Assembly (NCBI GenBank): GCA_017453505.1
Contig: JAFTEU010000007.1
Location: 1 to 40,547 of the forward strand
Length of the DNA: 40,547 nucleotides
Source: Muribaculaceae bacterium
GTDB lineage: Bacteria; Bacteroidota; Bacteroidia; Bacteroidales; Muribaculaceae
Direction of reading: 5' to 3'
Shown here: positions 7,851-15,152 of the stretch, piece after piece
How the letters are laid out: each line of letters starts with the position of its first letter
Position numbering within the stretch: position 1 is the stretch's first letter
Notes under the pieces: generated by a model
What the model was told of the DNA's origin: nothing
Seen by the model: only the letters and a program-made list of their open reading frames with translations
Database searches by the model: none
Translations under genes and position numbers: made by a program

Positions 7851-8804
7851 TCAGTGACGGAAGGCATCAGGGATGGGAACAGGACTATAAGGGTTAAAGC
7901 CTGGCTGGCTCGTGACGGCACTTGGGGCATTGACGGGACGATAGCGAGGGTCGCCCCAGTCACGGCCATTCTTGCCGCTGCCGAACATGTAGTTCAATAC
8001 CTGATAAATCAACGGACCGGCATCAAAGGAGATAGGAGCACCAAACAGGTTGAAGGTGGGCTGAACGACAGGCAACGTGCGCCACGTGCCTGTGTAGGGG
8101 TCATAGATGCGACGAGCACCCACGTCGAGCGAGAACTTGTCGCTGGCTTTCCAACCCAGGGTGCCGCCATAGGAAGTGCTGCCCAAGAACGGCATGGCTG
8201 CCACCGAGTGGAATTGCTGGTTGACGTAGTATTGCCCGAAGGCGTTAAGCGACAGCCGGTCGTTGAGGCGGAACGAGGCATTGCCAAAGATACCATAGTC
8301 GTTCCATGCATTGCGGTCAAAGTGGTACTTGTTGCCAGTAACACCTGCCGTGACCGTTAAGCGGTCTATAGGCATTGTGAAAGCTACACTGGATGTGGCC
8401 ATGTTGCCGAGTCCAGGATAAGTCGTGTGTGACCCTGATCCAGCCAGATAACCACCACCCACACGAGTGATGATGCCACTTGATGACCAGTCGCGGCTAT
8501 AGGGGTTGGTGTCATAGTGGAAACGGGGCAGGGGGGATAGCTGGCTACTATTCCATTCTTGCTGGTAGATGACTAAGGTGTCGGACAACTGATGGCTGTT
8601 GAAATCTAACTTTAGTTCGGGGGAAGGGGTGGCATTGAATGTGGGCTTGATATTGGTAGCAGGCAAGACCGTCATGGGCATCTCGGGCATGGTAAACTTC
8701 GGACTGACCTTGGACTGATCGAATTGCAGCTTGATGCCTTGATTCTCTTGGGCCACACCGATGAGCGTGACCATGGATATCAATATAGATAAAACCCACT
8801 TCAT
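7851..8804 (-). CDS. Exported outer-membrane-type protein, unknown function
   Basis: A 317-residue protein from ATG 8804. The signal peptide is MKWVLSILISMVTLIGVAQE. The N-terminal 100 residues are Pro/Ser-rich with little order; the rest alternates polar and hydrophobic residues with many Gly, Tyr, Phe and Asn (GGGYLAGSGSHTTYPGLGNM, LNAFGQYYVNQQF, GGTLGWKASDKFSLDVGARRIYDPYTG), the look of short beta strands in an outer-membrane barrel. I cannot name a family. Translation from the longer open frame (8840) would erase the promoter and give a poor signal sequence, so 8804 is preferred. It has its own promoter and stands apart from the GNAT gene upstream. Confidence 0.75.
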   Translation of the reverse strand: MKWVLSILISMVTLIGVAQENQGIKLQFDQSKVSPKFTMPEMPMTVLPATNIKPTFNATPSPELKLDFNSHQLSDTLVIYQQEWNSSQLSPLPRFHYDTNPYSRDWSSSGIITRVGGGYLAGSGSHTTYPGLGNMATSSVAFTMPIDRLTVTAGVTGNKYHFDRNAWNDYGIFGNASFRLNDRLSLNAFGQYYVNQQFHSVAAMPFLGSTSYGGTLGWKASDKFSLDVGARRIYDPYTGTWRTLPVVQPTFNLFGAPISFDAGPLIYQVLNYMFGSGKNGRDWGDPRYRPVNAPSAVTSQPGFNPYSPVPIPDAFRH

Positions 8805-8809
8805 GACCG

Positions 8810-8845
8810 CAAATGTAGCCGATTGCCCCGAAACAGACAAATGTA
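8810..8845 (-). promoter_or_regulatory. Promoter with two TACATTTG boxes 28 bp apart
   Basis: On the minus strand TACATTTG occurs at 8845-8838 and again at 8817-8810. The TTTG of the upstream box lies 20 bp before the downstream box, exactly the -33/-7 spacing. The downstream box ends 5 bp before the ATG at 8804, so transcription from it would begin at or next to the start codon. Confidence 0.6.
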
Positions 8846-8867
8846 AATAGTTAATTAGTCTTATCGG

Positions 8868-9407
8868 TTATTGCTGGCTGGGCATGTTCTCCCACACTGC
8901 ACGCAGGGTGGTGAGGATGTCGTCGTAGTCCTGCTGGGTGAAAGGCTTGTCGCTGTTGGTCATGATGGTATAGGTGATTCCCTCAAAGGTGCGGCTGGTT
9001 GATGTGTCTTTCAATCCGTTGCGCTTGTAGAAAGCGTGGCGCCGCTTGCGCTGCTCGCTATTTGGCGCATCGGCTTGCGTGGGTGACTCAATGTCGATGA
9101 TGAACGGATTTTCCTCTCGGTATTTTTTCAGGAGTGCCGAGAGGATTTCTTGCCCGTAGCCCTTGCCGCGTAACTCCTCTCGCACGGCAAAATACCACCC
9201 CCAGTTGTATTGCGGCAGGCGTAACACCATCGTAAAACCGACAAATGTCTCGCCATCAACGTAGGCCGTGTAGTCAATATCCAGCTTATCCATCAGATAA
9301 ATGAGGTCATCGTAGGGTATTTGCTCCTCGACAGGAAAGGCCGTCCCGTAGAGATGCCTCAACTGCTCAATATCTGCATTGCCGCTGTTAATCTGTACAA
9401 GTCGCAT
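8868..9407 (-). CDS. GNAT family N-acetyltransferase
   Basis: A 179-residue acyltransferase from ATG 9407 (MRLVQINSGN). The acetyl-CoA pyrophosphate loop is seen as VREELRGKGYGQEIL (R/Q-x-x-G-x-G/A type), with the preceding strand WGWYFAV and a later FYKRNGL typical of the fold. The acceptor substrate cannot be told. The open frame extends to a TTG at 9416 that overlaps the ABC-F stop, but ATG 9407, 5 bp after that stop, is more likely. It probably shares a transcript with the ABC-F gene. Confidence 0.85.
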   Translation of the reverse strand: MRLVQINSGNADIEQLRHLYGTAFPVEEQIPYDDLIYLMDKLDIDYTAYVDGETFVGFTMVLRLPQYNWGWYFAVREELRGKGYGQEILSALLKKYREENPFIIDIESPTQADAPNSEQRKRRHAFYKRNGLKDTSTSRTFEGITYTIMTNSDKPFTQQDYDDILTTLRAVWENMPSQQ

Positions 9408-9412
9408 TTTTC

Positions 9413-11350
9413 TCAATTCTTGATTTTCTCCAGTTCGTCACTTGCTTCTTCCCACTGTGCCATGATGCCGTCGAGCTCGCGGCTGATCTGGGAATGCTTG
9501 TAGTAGATGTCAACATCCTCACTTGTGGCGGTGGAGAGTTTATCCTCAATGTCGGCCAGTTGTCCTTCCAGTTCGGCAATTTTGGCTTCGAGGGTCTTCA
9601 CCTTTTTCTCGGCTTGACGGATGCGGCGCTCATGCTCCTTTTGCCGCTGGTAGTCGAGTTTACCTTGGCTGGCAGTGGTCTCGGGAGTGTCCTCGGCTAT
9701 CGCGGGCATGGGGCTGTTCTTCACTTCCAATTGCTGCAAGGAATCGAGTTGCTTCTTCTGTAGGAAGTCGTAGATGCCACCCAGGTGCTCGCGCACGCGG
9801 TGCTCGCCGAACTCATATACCTTATTGACGATGCCGTTCAAGAAATCTCGGTCATGTGACACGACAATCACTGTGCCGTCAAAGGCTTGGATGGCCTCCT
9901 TTAACACATCCTTGCTGGGCATGTCCAGGTGGTTGGTGGGCTCATCGAGGATGAGCAGGTTGACGGGCTGCAGCAGCAGGCGTATCATGGCAAGTCGGCT
10001 TTTCTCGCCACCGCTCAACACCTTGACCTTCTTCTCGGCATTCTTGCCCCCGAACATGAATGCCCCCAAGATGTCGTTAATCCTTGTGCGGATGTCACCC
10101 ACCGCAACATAGTCTATAGTGTCATGGACCGTGAGCGACTCGTCGAGCAACTGCGCTTGATTTTGTGCGAAATAACCGATCTTGACGTTATGACCTATCT
10201 GTAACTTGCCGTCAAACGGGATTTCACCCATGATGCACTTGACCAAGGTGGATTTTCCAGCGCCGTTCTTGCCGACAAAGGCGACCTTCTCGCCGCGCTT
10301 GATGGTGAATGTCACATCGTGAAACACATTGAGACTGCCGTAATCCTTGCGCAGGTCCTCGGCAATGACAGGGTAGTCGCCGCTGCGTGGGGCAGGAGGA
10401 AACTTCAGCCGCATGCGGCTGCGGTCTACTTCATCGACCTCGATGCGTTCCAGCTTGTCGAGCATCTTGATGCGGCTCTGCACTTGCACGGCCTTGGTGG
10501 CCTTATACCGGAACTTCTCGATAAAATCCTCGGTATCATGGATGAGTTTCTGCTGGTTCTCGTAGGCTCGCATCTGCTGCTCAACGCGTTCCTTGCGCAG
10601 CTCTACGAACTGGCTGTAGCTCACCTTGTAGTCATAGATTTTGCCCAGCGAAATCTCGATGGTACGGTTGGTCACGTTATCTATAAAGGCACGATCGTGT
10701 GAAACCAGCAACAAGGCACCGTTGCGGTTTTTCAAGAAGGACTCCAGCCACTGGATGGACTCGATGTCCAGGTGGTTGGTGGGCTCATCGAGCAAGAGAA
10801 CGTCGGGGCGGCGCAGCAGCAGTTTGGCCAGTTCGATGCGCATGCGCCATCCGCCGCTGAATTCACTCGTGGGCCGGTCGAAGTCGCTTCGCTCAAATCC
10901 CAATCCCATGAGAGTCTTCTCGACCTCGGCATCCACATTCTCGCTCTGCATTAGGGCGCGTAGCTCGGTCTTCTGGGCCACGCGTTCGATCAAGTCCTGA
11001 TAATCCTCGCTGTCATAGTCGGTACGGTCAGCAAGCTCCTTGTTCATGCGGTCGATGGCTTCATCCATCTGCTGCAGTCGTTCAAAAGCCCGCTCCGCTT
11101 CCTGCTTAACGGTGAGCTCATCCTTGAGCTGCATCTGCTGCGGCAGGTAGCCGATAGTGATGTCGGCCTGGCGTGCGACAGTGCCGCTGGTGGGTTGTTG
11201 CTCGCCAGTGATGATTTTCAGCATGGTGGATTTTCCGGCACCATTCTTGCCCACAAGAGCGATCTTGTCACGCTTGTTGATCACGTAGTTGATGTTCTCG
11301 AACAGCACCTGGCTGCCGAATTCCACTTTGAGTCCTTGTATAGAAATCAT
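9413..11350 (-). CDS. ABC-F family ATPase
   Basis: A 645-residue soluble protein with two ABC domains and no membrane segments. Each has a Walker A (GKNGAGKST, the first at about 34-42), a signature (FSGGWRMR in the first, LSGGEKSR in the second) and a Walker B with LLLDEPTNHLD / LILDEPTNHLD. The linker between the domains (about 240-310, KERVEQQMRAYENQQKLI...) is long and charged, and a C-terminal coiled coil (about 560-645) follows. Proteins of this class act on the ribosome (EttA, Uup, YbiT, YheS, antibiotic-resistance ABC-F). The C-terminal coiled coil suggests a Uup- or YheS-like housekeeping role rather than a known resistance factor, but the subgroup is not decided here. Confidence 0.93.
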   Translation of the reverse strand: MISIQGLKVEFGSQVLFENINYVINKRDKIALVGKNGAGKSTMLKIITGEQQPTSGTVARQADITIGYLPQQMQLKDELTVKQEAERAFERLQQMDEAIDRMNKELADRTDYDSEDYQDLIERVAQKTELRALMQSENVDAEVEKTLMGLGFERSDFDRPTSEFSGGWRMRIELAKLLLRRPDVLLLDEPTNHLDIESIQWLESFLKNRNGALLLVSHDRAFIDNVTNRTIEISLGKIYDYKVSYSQFVELRKERVEQQMRAYENQQKLIHDTEDFIEKFRYKATKAVQVQSRIKMLDKLERIEVDEVDRSRMRLKFPPAPRSGDYPVIAEDLRKDYGSLNVFHDVTFTIKRGEKVAFVGKNGAGKSTLVKCIMGEIPFDGKLQIGHNVKIGYFAQNQAQLLDESLTVHDTIDYVAVGDIRTRINDILGAFMFGGKNAEKKVKVLSGGEKSRLAMIRLLLQPVNLLILDEPTNHLDMPSKDVLKEAIQAFDGTVIVVSHDRDFLNGIVNKVYEFGEHRVREHLGGIYDFLQKKQLDSLQQLEVKNSPMPAIAEDTPETTASQGKLDYQRQKEHERRIRQAEKKVKTLEAKIAELEGQLADIEDKLSTATSEDVDIYYKHSQISRELDGIMAQWEEASDELEKIKN

Positions 11351-11359
11351 GCGTGTAAT

Positions 11360-11381
11360 GTAATTTTGGCCACAAAATTAC
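11360..11381 (-). promoter_or_regulatory. Inverted repeat over the -7 box of the ABC-F gene
   Basis: GTAATTTTG-GCCA-CAAAATTAC is a perfect 9-bp inverted repeat, 10 bp before the ABC-F start codon. Its minus-strand arm contains TAATTTTG (11380-11373), a match to the -7 consensus; a TTTG upstream lies at 27 bp, too far for ideal spacing. It could be a promoter overlapped by an operator. Confidence 0.45.
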
Positions 11382-11424
11382 AAAAAATCCAGATAATTCA
11401 GTTCCTCCAAATGGTCTAGTTCGT

Positions 11425-12600
11425 CTAGAATAAGCTGAGGGGTTTCTGTTCAATGCTGGCACGTGCCCGCTTGACGTAATCTGGGTTGATGTCGATGCCG
11501 ATGCTGCGCAGGTTCATTTCATAGGCAATCTTGCAAGCGGTTCCCGTCCCGCAGTAGGGGTCCAGCACGATACCGCCATGAGGGCAGGTGGCGACAATGG
11601 GCAGGCGATAAAGCATATCAGGAGCCACGCAGTAATGGGCTATGCCAGACCGTTGCACGCCGATGGTCCACACATCTCCGGGTATCAAACCATGCCCTCC
11701 CTCGGGTTGCAGGTAATGTTCCTTGATTTTGTTGTCTGTTTTCTTGCGTCCCTTGTCATCGTTGCGCATGATGAGGGCAAAGGTGTGGCGCAACTGGTCA
11801 TCATTGTAGTAGAAGTCGTCGTCCTTGACCAGATGGAACATGAACTCGTGCACCTTGCGCAGGTGATCCTGACTGCCTTGGGGCGATGTGGTCGTCTTGT
11901 TCCACACCACCTCATTGACCAGATGCCAGCCCTGGCAGTCAATCATGGTGAGTACCACACGCCAGGGTATGCCTTGAACAAAACCGTCGGTTGTGTCATC
12001 GCCCATGTTGAGCCATAGGGAACCTTGTGGCTTGAGGACGCGGTGGGCCTGAGCCATTGTCTGCAGTAACTCATTGACAAAGTCCCTGGCACTGGTGGCC
12101 GTGATGCTCTCGGTGCCCTGTCCACGGCGGCGCCAGTAGGGCGGAGTGGTGACAATGCAGTCGATGCTGTCGTCCTCGATATGCTCCATAACGGCAACCG
12201 CATCTCCTGGAACGATGTGTGGCATCAGGGATTGGCCCAATTCAGAAACAAGACCTTTCTCGACAATGATGGGTGAATGGTCAGATGCTTCGGTAATGGC
12301 ATTGTGATTCTCGGATGGACTACCCTCAAGCATGTCATGAAGCAGCGCGGCGGCCTTGACGGCCATTTTGTCGTGAGCGATATGGCTGTAGGCCTCGTCG
12401 GCAAGCCAGGCGGCAACCAGTTCATCGGGGTCGGTCTTAAAGATGCGCGCCAGCCTGAGAACTTGTTCTCGCTTGGGGCGGCGCTCGCCGTGCTCGTAGC
12501 GGCTATAGGCGGGCACATCGACACCGATGGCCTTGGCGAGGTCTTTCTGCCTTTTCCCGCTTGCAATGCGCAGATGCTTGATTTTCTCCGAAAAAAACAT
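11425..12600 (-). CDS. XRE helix-turn-helix fused to solitary DNA methyltransferase
   Basis: A 391-residue protein from ATG 12600. Residues 4-65 are an XRE/Cro-type helix-turn-helix (IKHLRIASGKRQKDLAKAIGV, then YSRYEHGERRP). A helical linker follows (about 65-125). From about 128 on it is a beta-class amino-methyltransferase: motif IV TTPPYW (151-156) comes before motif I VLDPYCGTGT (about 345-354). TxPPYW is the form common in N4-cytosine enzymes, while N6-adenine enzymes usually have DPPY, so N4-methylcytosine is the better guess. No restriction endonuclease or specificity subunit lies nearby, so this is an orphan. The longer open frame begins with TTG at 12636 inside a palindrome and is rejected. 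The ABC-F gene follows after 75 bp. Confidence 0.88.
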   Translation of the reverse strand: MFFSEKIKHLRIASGKRQKDLAKAIGVDVPAYSRYEHGERRPKREQVLRLARIFKTDPDELVAAWLADEAYSHIAHDKMAVKAAALLHDMLEGSPSENHNAITEASDHSPIIVEKGLVSELGQSLMPHIVPGDAVAVMEHIEDDSIDCIVTTPPYWRRRGQGTESITATSARDFVNELLQTMAQAHRVLKPQGSLWLNMGDDTTDGFVQGIPWRVVLTMIDCQGWHLVNEVVWNKTTTSPQGSQDHLRKVHEFMFHLVKDDDFYYNDDQLRHTFALIMRNDDKGRKKTDNKIKEHYLQPEGGHGLIPGDVWTIGVQRSGIAHYCVAPDMLYRLPIVATCPHGGIVLDPYCGTGTACKIAYEMNLRSIGIDINPDYVKRARASIEQKPLSLF

Positions 12601-12616
12601 AATGGTCAAGGTTTTA

Positions 12617-12697
12617 AATTCAAGATGATGATACAAATTTAGGCGATATTTTTGGATTCCACAAAAATATCGCCTGAAAATTGTATCATCTCTTCAA
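12617..12697. promoter_or_regulatory. 80-bp imperfect palindrome before the HTH-methyltransferase gene
   Basis: The core is AGGCGATATTTTTG (12641-12654), a 7-base spacer GATTCCA, and the exact inverse CAAAAATATCGCCT (12662-12675). The symmetry continues outward: GATGATACAAATTT on the left faces GAAAATTGTATCATC on the right (one base of slip), then AAG...CTT. Each core arm contains TATTTTTG, a -7 match, one for each strand. It lies 17 bp or more upstream of the ATG and downstream of the VanZ-like gene stop, so it may be an operator/promoter, a terminator of the upstream gene, or both. Confidence 0.7.
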
Positions 12698-12725
12698 ATT
12701 AGCGCTCCTGCCGCTATGTGCGTGC

Positions 12726-13181
12726 TCATTTCTTTTTCTTGCGGCGGTGCTGATAACGCCAGTGGTGCTGTATCGAGTGGTACAGGTAGTGACGGAAGGG
12801 GTGCAGTAGCCAGAAGTGGTAAAACAAGAAAGCCAGCGTGGAGCCCACGATAGCAGCATACACGTTTCTCATGTCATAATTGTATCCAGTCATCCACATT
12901 CTGATGATTTCGAGAACAAGGGATATCACGGCTGCGACAGTTGCCAGAGCCATTTCCTGGTTGATCTTGCTGTGATGAGGAAGACGAGCCTTAGCATAGT
13001 CGAGGATAAACACGAGTGCGACTATAAAGTAAAGCACGAGATGCCCGACTTGCTCAGCAAAGGGGAAAACTTTCAGACTTTTAATACCTAATGGGTTGTC
13101 GGTCAATGAAAAAAAGATCGTAATTGCAATCATCAATATTGATGGCAAACCTTTAGGTATTGATAGTAAGAATGATTTCAT
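12726..13181 (-). CDS. VanZ-like small membrane protein
   Basis: A 151-residue protein with four predicted membrane helices (about 13-27, 45-62, 78-97 and 106-126) and a strongly basic His/Arg/Lys tail (HHWRYQHRRKKKK). The layout, with FPFAEQVGHLVLYFIVALVF before the second helix, fits VanZ-like proteins. Named for a teicoplanin-resistance accessory protein, most members have no assigned role, and nothing nearby points to glycopeptide resistance. A -7 box lies 38 bp upstream of the start. Confidence 0.75.
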   Translation of the reverse strand: MKSFLLSIPKGLPSILMIAITIFFSLTDNPLGIKSLKVFPFAEQVGHLVLYFIVALVFILDYAKARLPHHSKINQEMALATVAAVISLVLEIIRMWMTGYNYDMRNVYAAIVGSTLAFLFYHFWLLHPFRHYLYHSIQHHWRYQHRRKKKK

Positions 13182-13218
13182 ATAGTGTTTTGTTATGTTC
13201 TAATGTCAATTCAACTTG

Positions 13219-13226
13219 CAAAGTTA
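13219..13226 (-). promoter_or_regulatory. -7 element of the VanZ-like gene
   Basis: Minus strand TAACTTTG, matching TAnnTTTG; no clear -33 TTTG at 19-21 bp. The predicted leader is about 30 nt. Confidence 0.5.
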
Positions 13227-13309
13227 GTCATTTTTTCGTTTCTCTGGTTGATTTAGGTGAAAAAAATGAAAAAATCATATAGAACGGATGCCCTATTTAC
13301 TTTTTGAGG

Positions 13310-13317
13310 TAAATTTG
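13310..13317 (+). promoter_or_regulatory. -7 element of the small membrane protein gene
   Basis: TAAATTTG matches the consensus and lies 22 bp before the ATG at 13340. No TTTG is found at the expected distance upstream. Confidence 0.5.
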
Positions 13318-13339
13318 TAGGGTCAAACATCATTACGAT

Positions 13340-13654
13340 ATGAGCGTTATCAGCGATTTCACAACGATGACCAAGCGGGAACGCCGTGGCATGATAGCTG
13401 TCATGGTGTTGATTGCCCTATTGCTGGCTTGTACTGCCGGCCTGCGTTATTGCGTCCATGATGTTGATTATCAAGTGCAGAATGATGAAATACAGCAGTT
13501 TGAAGAGAGTATAGACACTACCACAATGACTGTTACTGGCAGTGGCAAGAAACTGAAGCACGGTCATTCCAAGCGCAAACGTCATGCCCGCAAGCCTGCT
13601 AAACCGAAGCCCGCTCCCTCTCCCCGGCGCATAGATCCTGTCCCCCAGTTCTGA
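13340..13654 (+). CDS. Small single-pass membrane protein, unknown function
   Basis: A 104-residue protein. A basic N-terminus (MTKRERRG, from residue 10) precedes one hydrophobic helix (about 18-36, GMIAVMVLIALLLACTAGL). The region after it is acidic (EIQQFEESID) and then turns into a Lys/Arg/His/Pro-rich tail (KHGHSKRKRHARKPAKPKPAPSP). Positive residues before the helix suggest an N-in topology with the basic tail in the periplasm. I know no family. It is on the plus strand, 113 bp before the NSS transporter, which has its own promoter. Confidence 0.7.
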   Translation: MSVISDFTTMTKRERRGMIAVMVLIALLLACTAGLRYCVHDVDYQVQNDEIQQFEESIDTTTMTVTGSGKKLKHGHSKRKRHARKPAKPKPAPSPRRIDPVPQF

Positions 13655-13707
13655 ATAGTGACCGTCGCTGTGGGCCAATATGTTTTTTCTTAAAAACAAG
13701 CATTTTG

Positions 13708-13739
13708 TTTGAATATTCCGGTAGAAAGTTCTACCTTTG
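13708..13739 (+). promoter_or_regulatory. Promoter of the NSS transporter gene
   Basis: TTTG (13708-13711), 20 bp spacer, TACCTTTG (13732-13739): a full consensus promoter. Transcription should begin near 13745, about 23 nt before the ATG. Confidence 0.75.
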
Positions 13740-13767
13740 TGCTCGTACTTAAAAACAATCACAATCT

Positions 13768-15111
13768 ATGACTAAACGAGTCGGATTTGCTACACGCATG
13801 GGTGCCATTGCCGCTGCAGTGGGCTCGGCCGTGGGGTTGGGAAACATCTGGCGTTTCCCCTATGAGGCTGGTGTGAATGGTGGTGGTGCCTTTATCCTGG
13901 TGTACATTGTTTGCATCCTGATTATGGGCATCCCGGTGATATTGAGTGAGTTTGTTATCGGCCGTTCGACCCATAGCAATATGAAGGCCGCCCTCATGAG
14001 ACTGTCGCCAGGCAAGAAATATTACTTGTTCACCTATATCTGTATTATAGGCAGTTTTGTCGTTATCGGCTTTTATAGTGTGGTCTGTGGCTGGATTATA
14101 GAGTACCTGTACCAGGCGGCGCTGGGTCATCTGCACGGGCACACGCCCGAGGAGTACAACAGCATGTTCACTGCACTGGTCTCTGACCCATGGCGGTGTG
14201 TGGGCTGGACTGTGATTTTCCTGGTCCTCAATTTCCTGGTCATGAGTCGCGGTATCGAGAAGGGCATCGAGCGAGTGGCCAGCATCATGATGCCGTTGCT
14301 GTTTCTCATTCTCATCATCTTCTGTGTCAACTCGTTACTGCTGCCTGGTGCTGCCGATGGACTTAAGTTCTTATTTTATCCTGACTTTTCACAGTTGACG
14401 ATGCGCGGTGTGCTGGATGCCTTCGGCCAGGCCTTCTTGTCACTTTCGATTGGTATCTCGTGCCTGGTGACCTATAGCTCATATTTCAAAGACGACACCT
14501 CGTTGACTAGGGATGCCACTACTGTAGCAGTGCTCGACACGCTGGTGGCAATCCTGTCAGGTGTGATGATATTTCCTGCAGTGTTCTCCTTCAATGTTGA
14601 GCCCACTGCTGGTCCCCGTCTTATATTTGAAGTTCTGCCTGGCATTTTCCAGCAGATGCCCGGTGGGTATGTATGGGCATTGTTGTTCTTCTTGCTGGTG
14701 TTCTTTGCTTCGTTGACATCGACCATCTCCTTGAGCGAGATACCTATTACCTTCATGATTGAGGAACACAAGCTGACTCGTCCGCACGCCATAGTCTGGA
14801 CTGCAATATTTACCTTTGCTCTCGCGGTTCTAGCAGCCTTGTCGTTTAATGTGCTTGACGATGTTAAAGTATTCGGCAAGAGTATCTTTGATGCGATGGA
14901 CTATGCTGCAAGCAACGTCTTTATGCTCTTGGGTGGATTATTCACTGCGGTATATGTCGGCTGGATTCTTGACCGCAAGGTGGTACACGAGCAAATGACC
15001 AATAATGGGCGTTTGAAGGGTGCAATGGAGCCCTATCTCATCTTCTGCCTGCGTTACGTCGCTCCCGTGTCTATTTTCTTTATTTTCCTCTACTTGACAG
15101 GAATTATCTGA
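13768..15111 (+). CDS. Sodium-dependent transporter, NSS (SNF) family
   Basis: A 447-residue membrane protein of the LeuT fold with 11-12 helices. The family's first helix is clear (GAIAAAVGSAVGLGNIWRFPYEAGVNGGGAF, about 12-42), including the unwound sodium/substrate region GSAVGLGNIWRFP. The sixth helix region, FGQAFLSLSIGISCLVTYSSYF, is also typical. NSS carriers bring amino acids or related small molecules into the cell with sodium; the substrate cannot be inferred. It is monocistronic: own promoter, and it converges with recQ 41 bp downstream. Confidence 0.93.
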   Translation: MTKRVGFATRMGAIAAAVGSAVGLGNIWRFPYEAGVNGGGAFILVYIVCILIMGIPVILSEFVIGRSTHSNMKAALMRLSPGKKYYLFTYICIIGSFVVIGFYSVVCGWIIEYLYQAALGHLHGHTPEEYNSMFTALVSDPWRCVGWTVIFLVLNFLVMSRGIEKGIERVASIMMPLLFLILIIFCVNSLLLPGAADGLKFLFYPDFSQLTMRGVLDAFGQAFLSLSIGISCLVTYSSYFKDDTSLTRDATTVAVLDTLVAILSGVMIFPAVFSFNVEPTAGPRLIFEVLPGIFQQMPGGYVWALLFFLLVFFASLTSTISLSEIPITFMIEEHKLTRPHAIVWTAIFTFALAVLAALSFNVLDDVKVFGKSIFDAMDYAASNVFMLLGGLFTAVYVGWILDRKVVHEQMTNNGRLKGAMEPYLIFCLRYVAPVSIFFIFLYLTGII

Positions 15112-15152
15112 TGCCAGTCAGTGGCTCTTGACGATGAAGCCTTTAAAAGGGG

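Noticed and set aside
9413..11350. A drug-exporting ABC transporter or a resistance ABC-F
   Set aside because: There are no membrane segments, and the C-terminal coiled coil and housekeeping setting do not single out a resistance subgroup.
12726..13181. A glycopeptide-resistance locus
   Set aside because: A VanZ-like protein alone is common in the phylum; no vanHAX-type genes are present.
13418..13762. A 114-codon minus-strand frame opposite the small membrane protein
   Set aside because: It covers the NSS promoter and the plus-strand gene; the plus frame has a -7 box, a membrane helix and a sensible tail.
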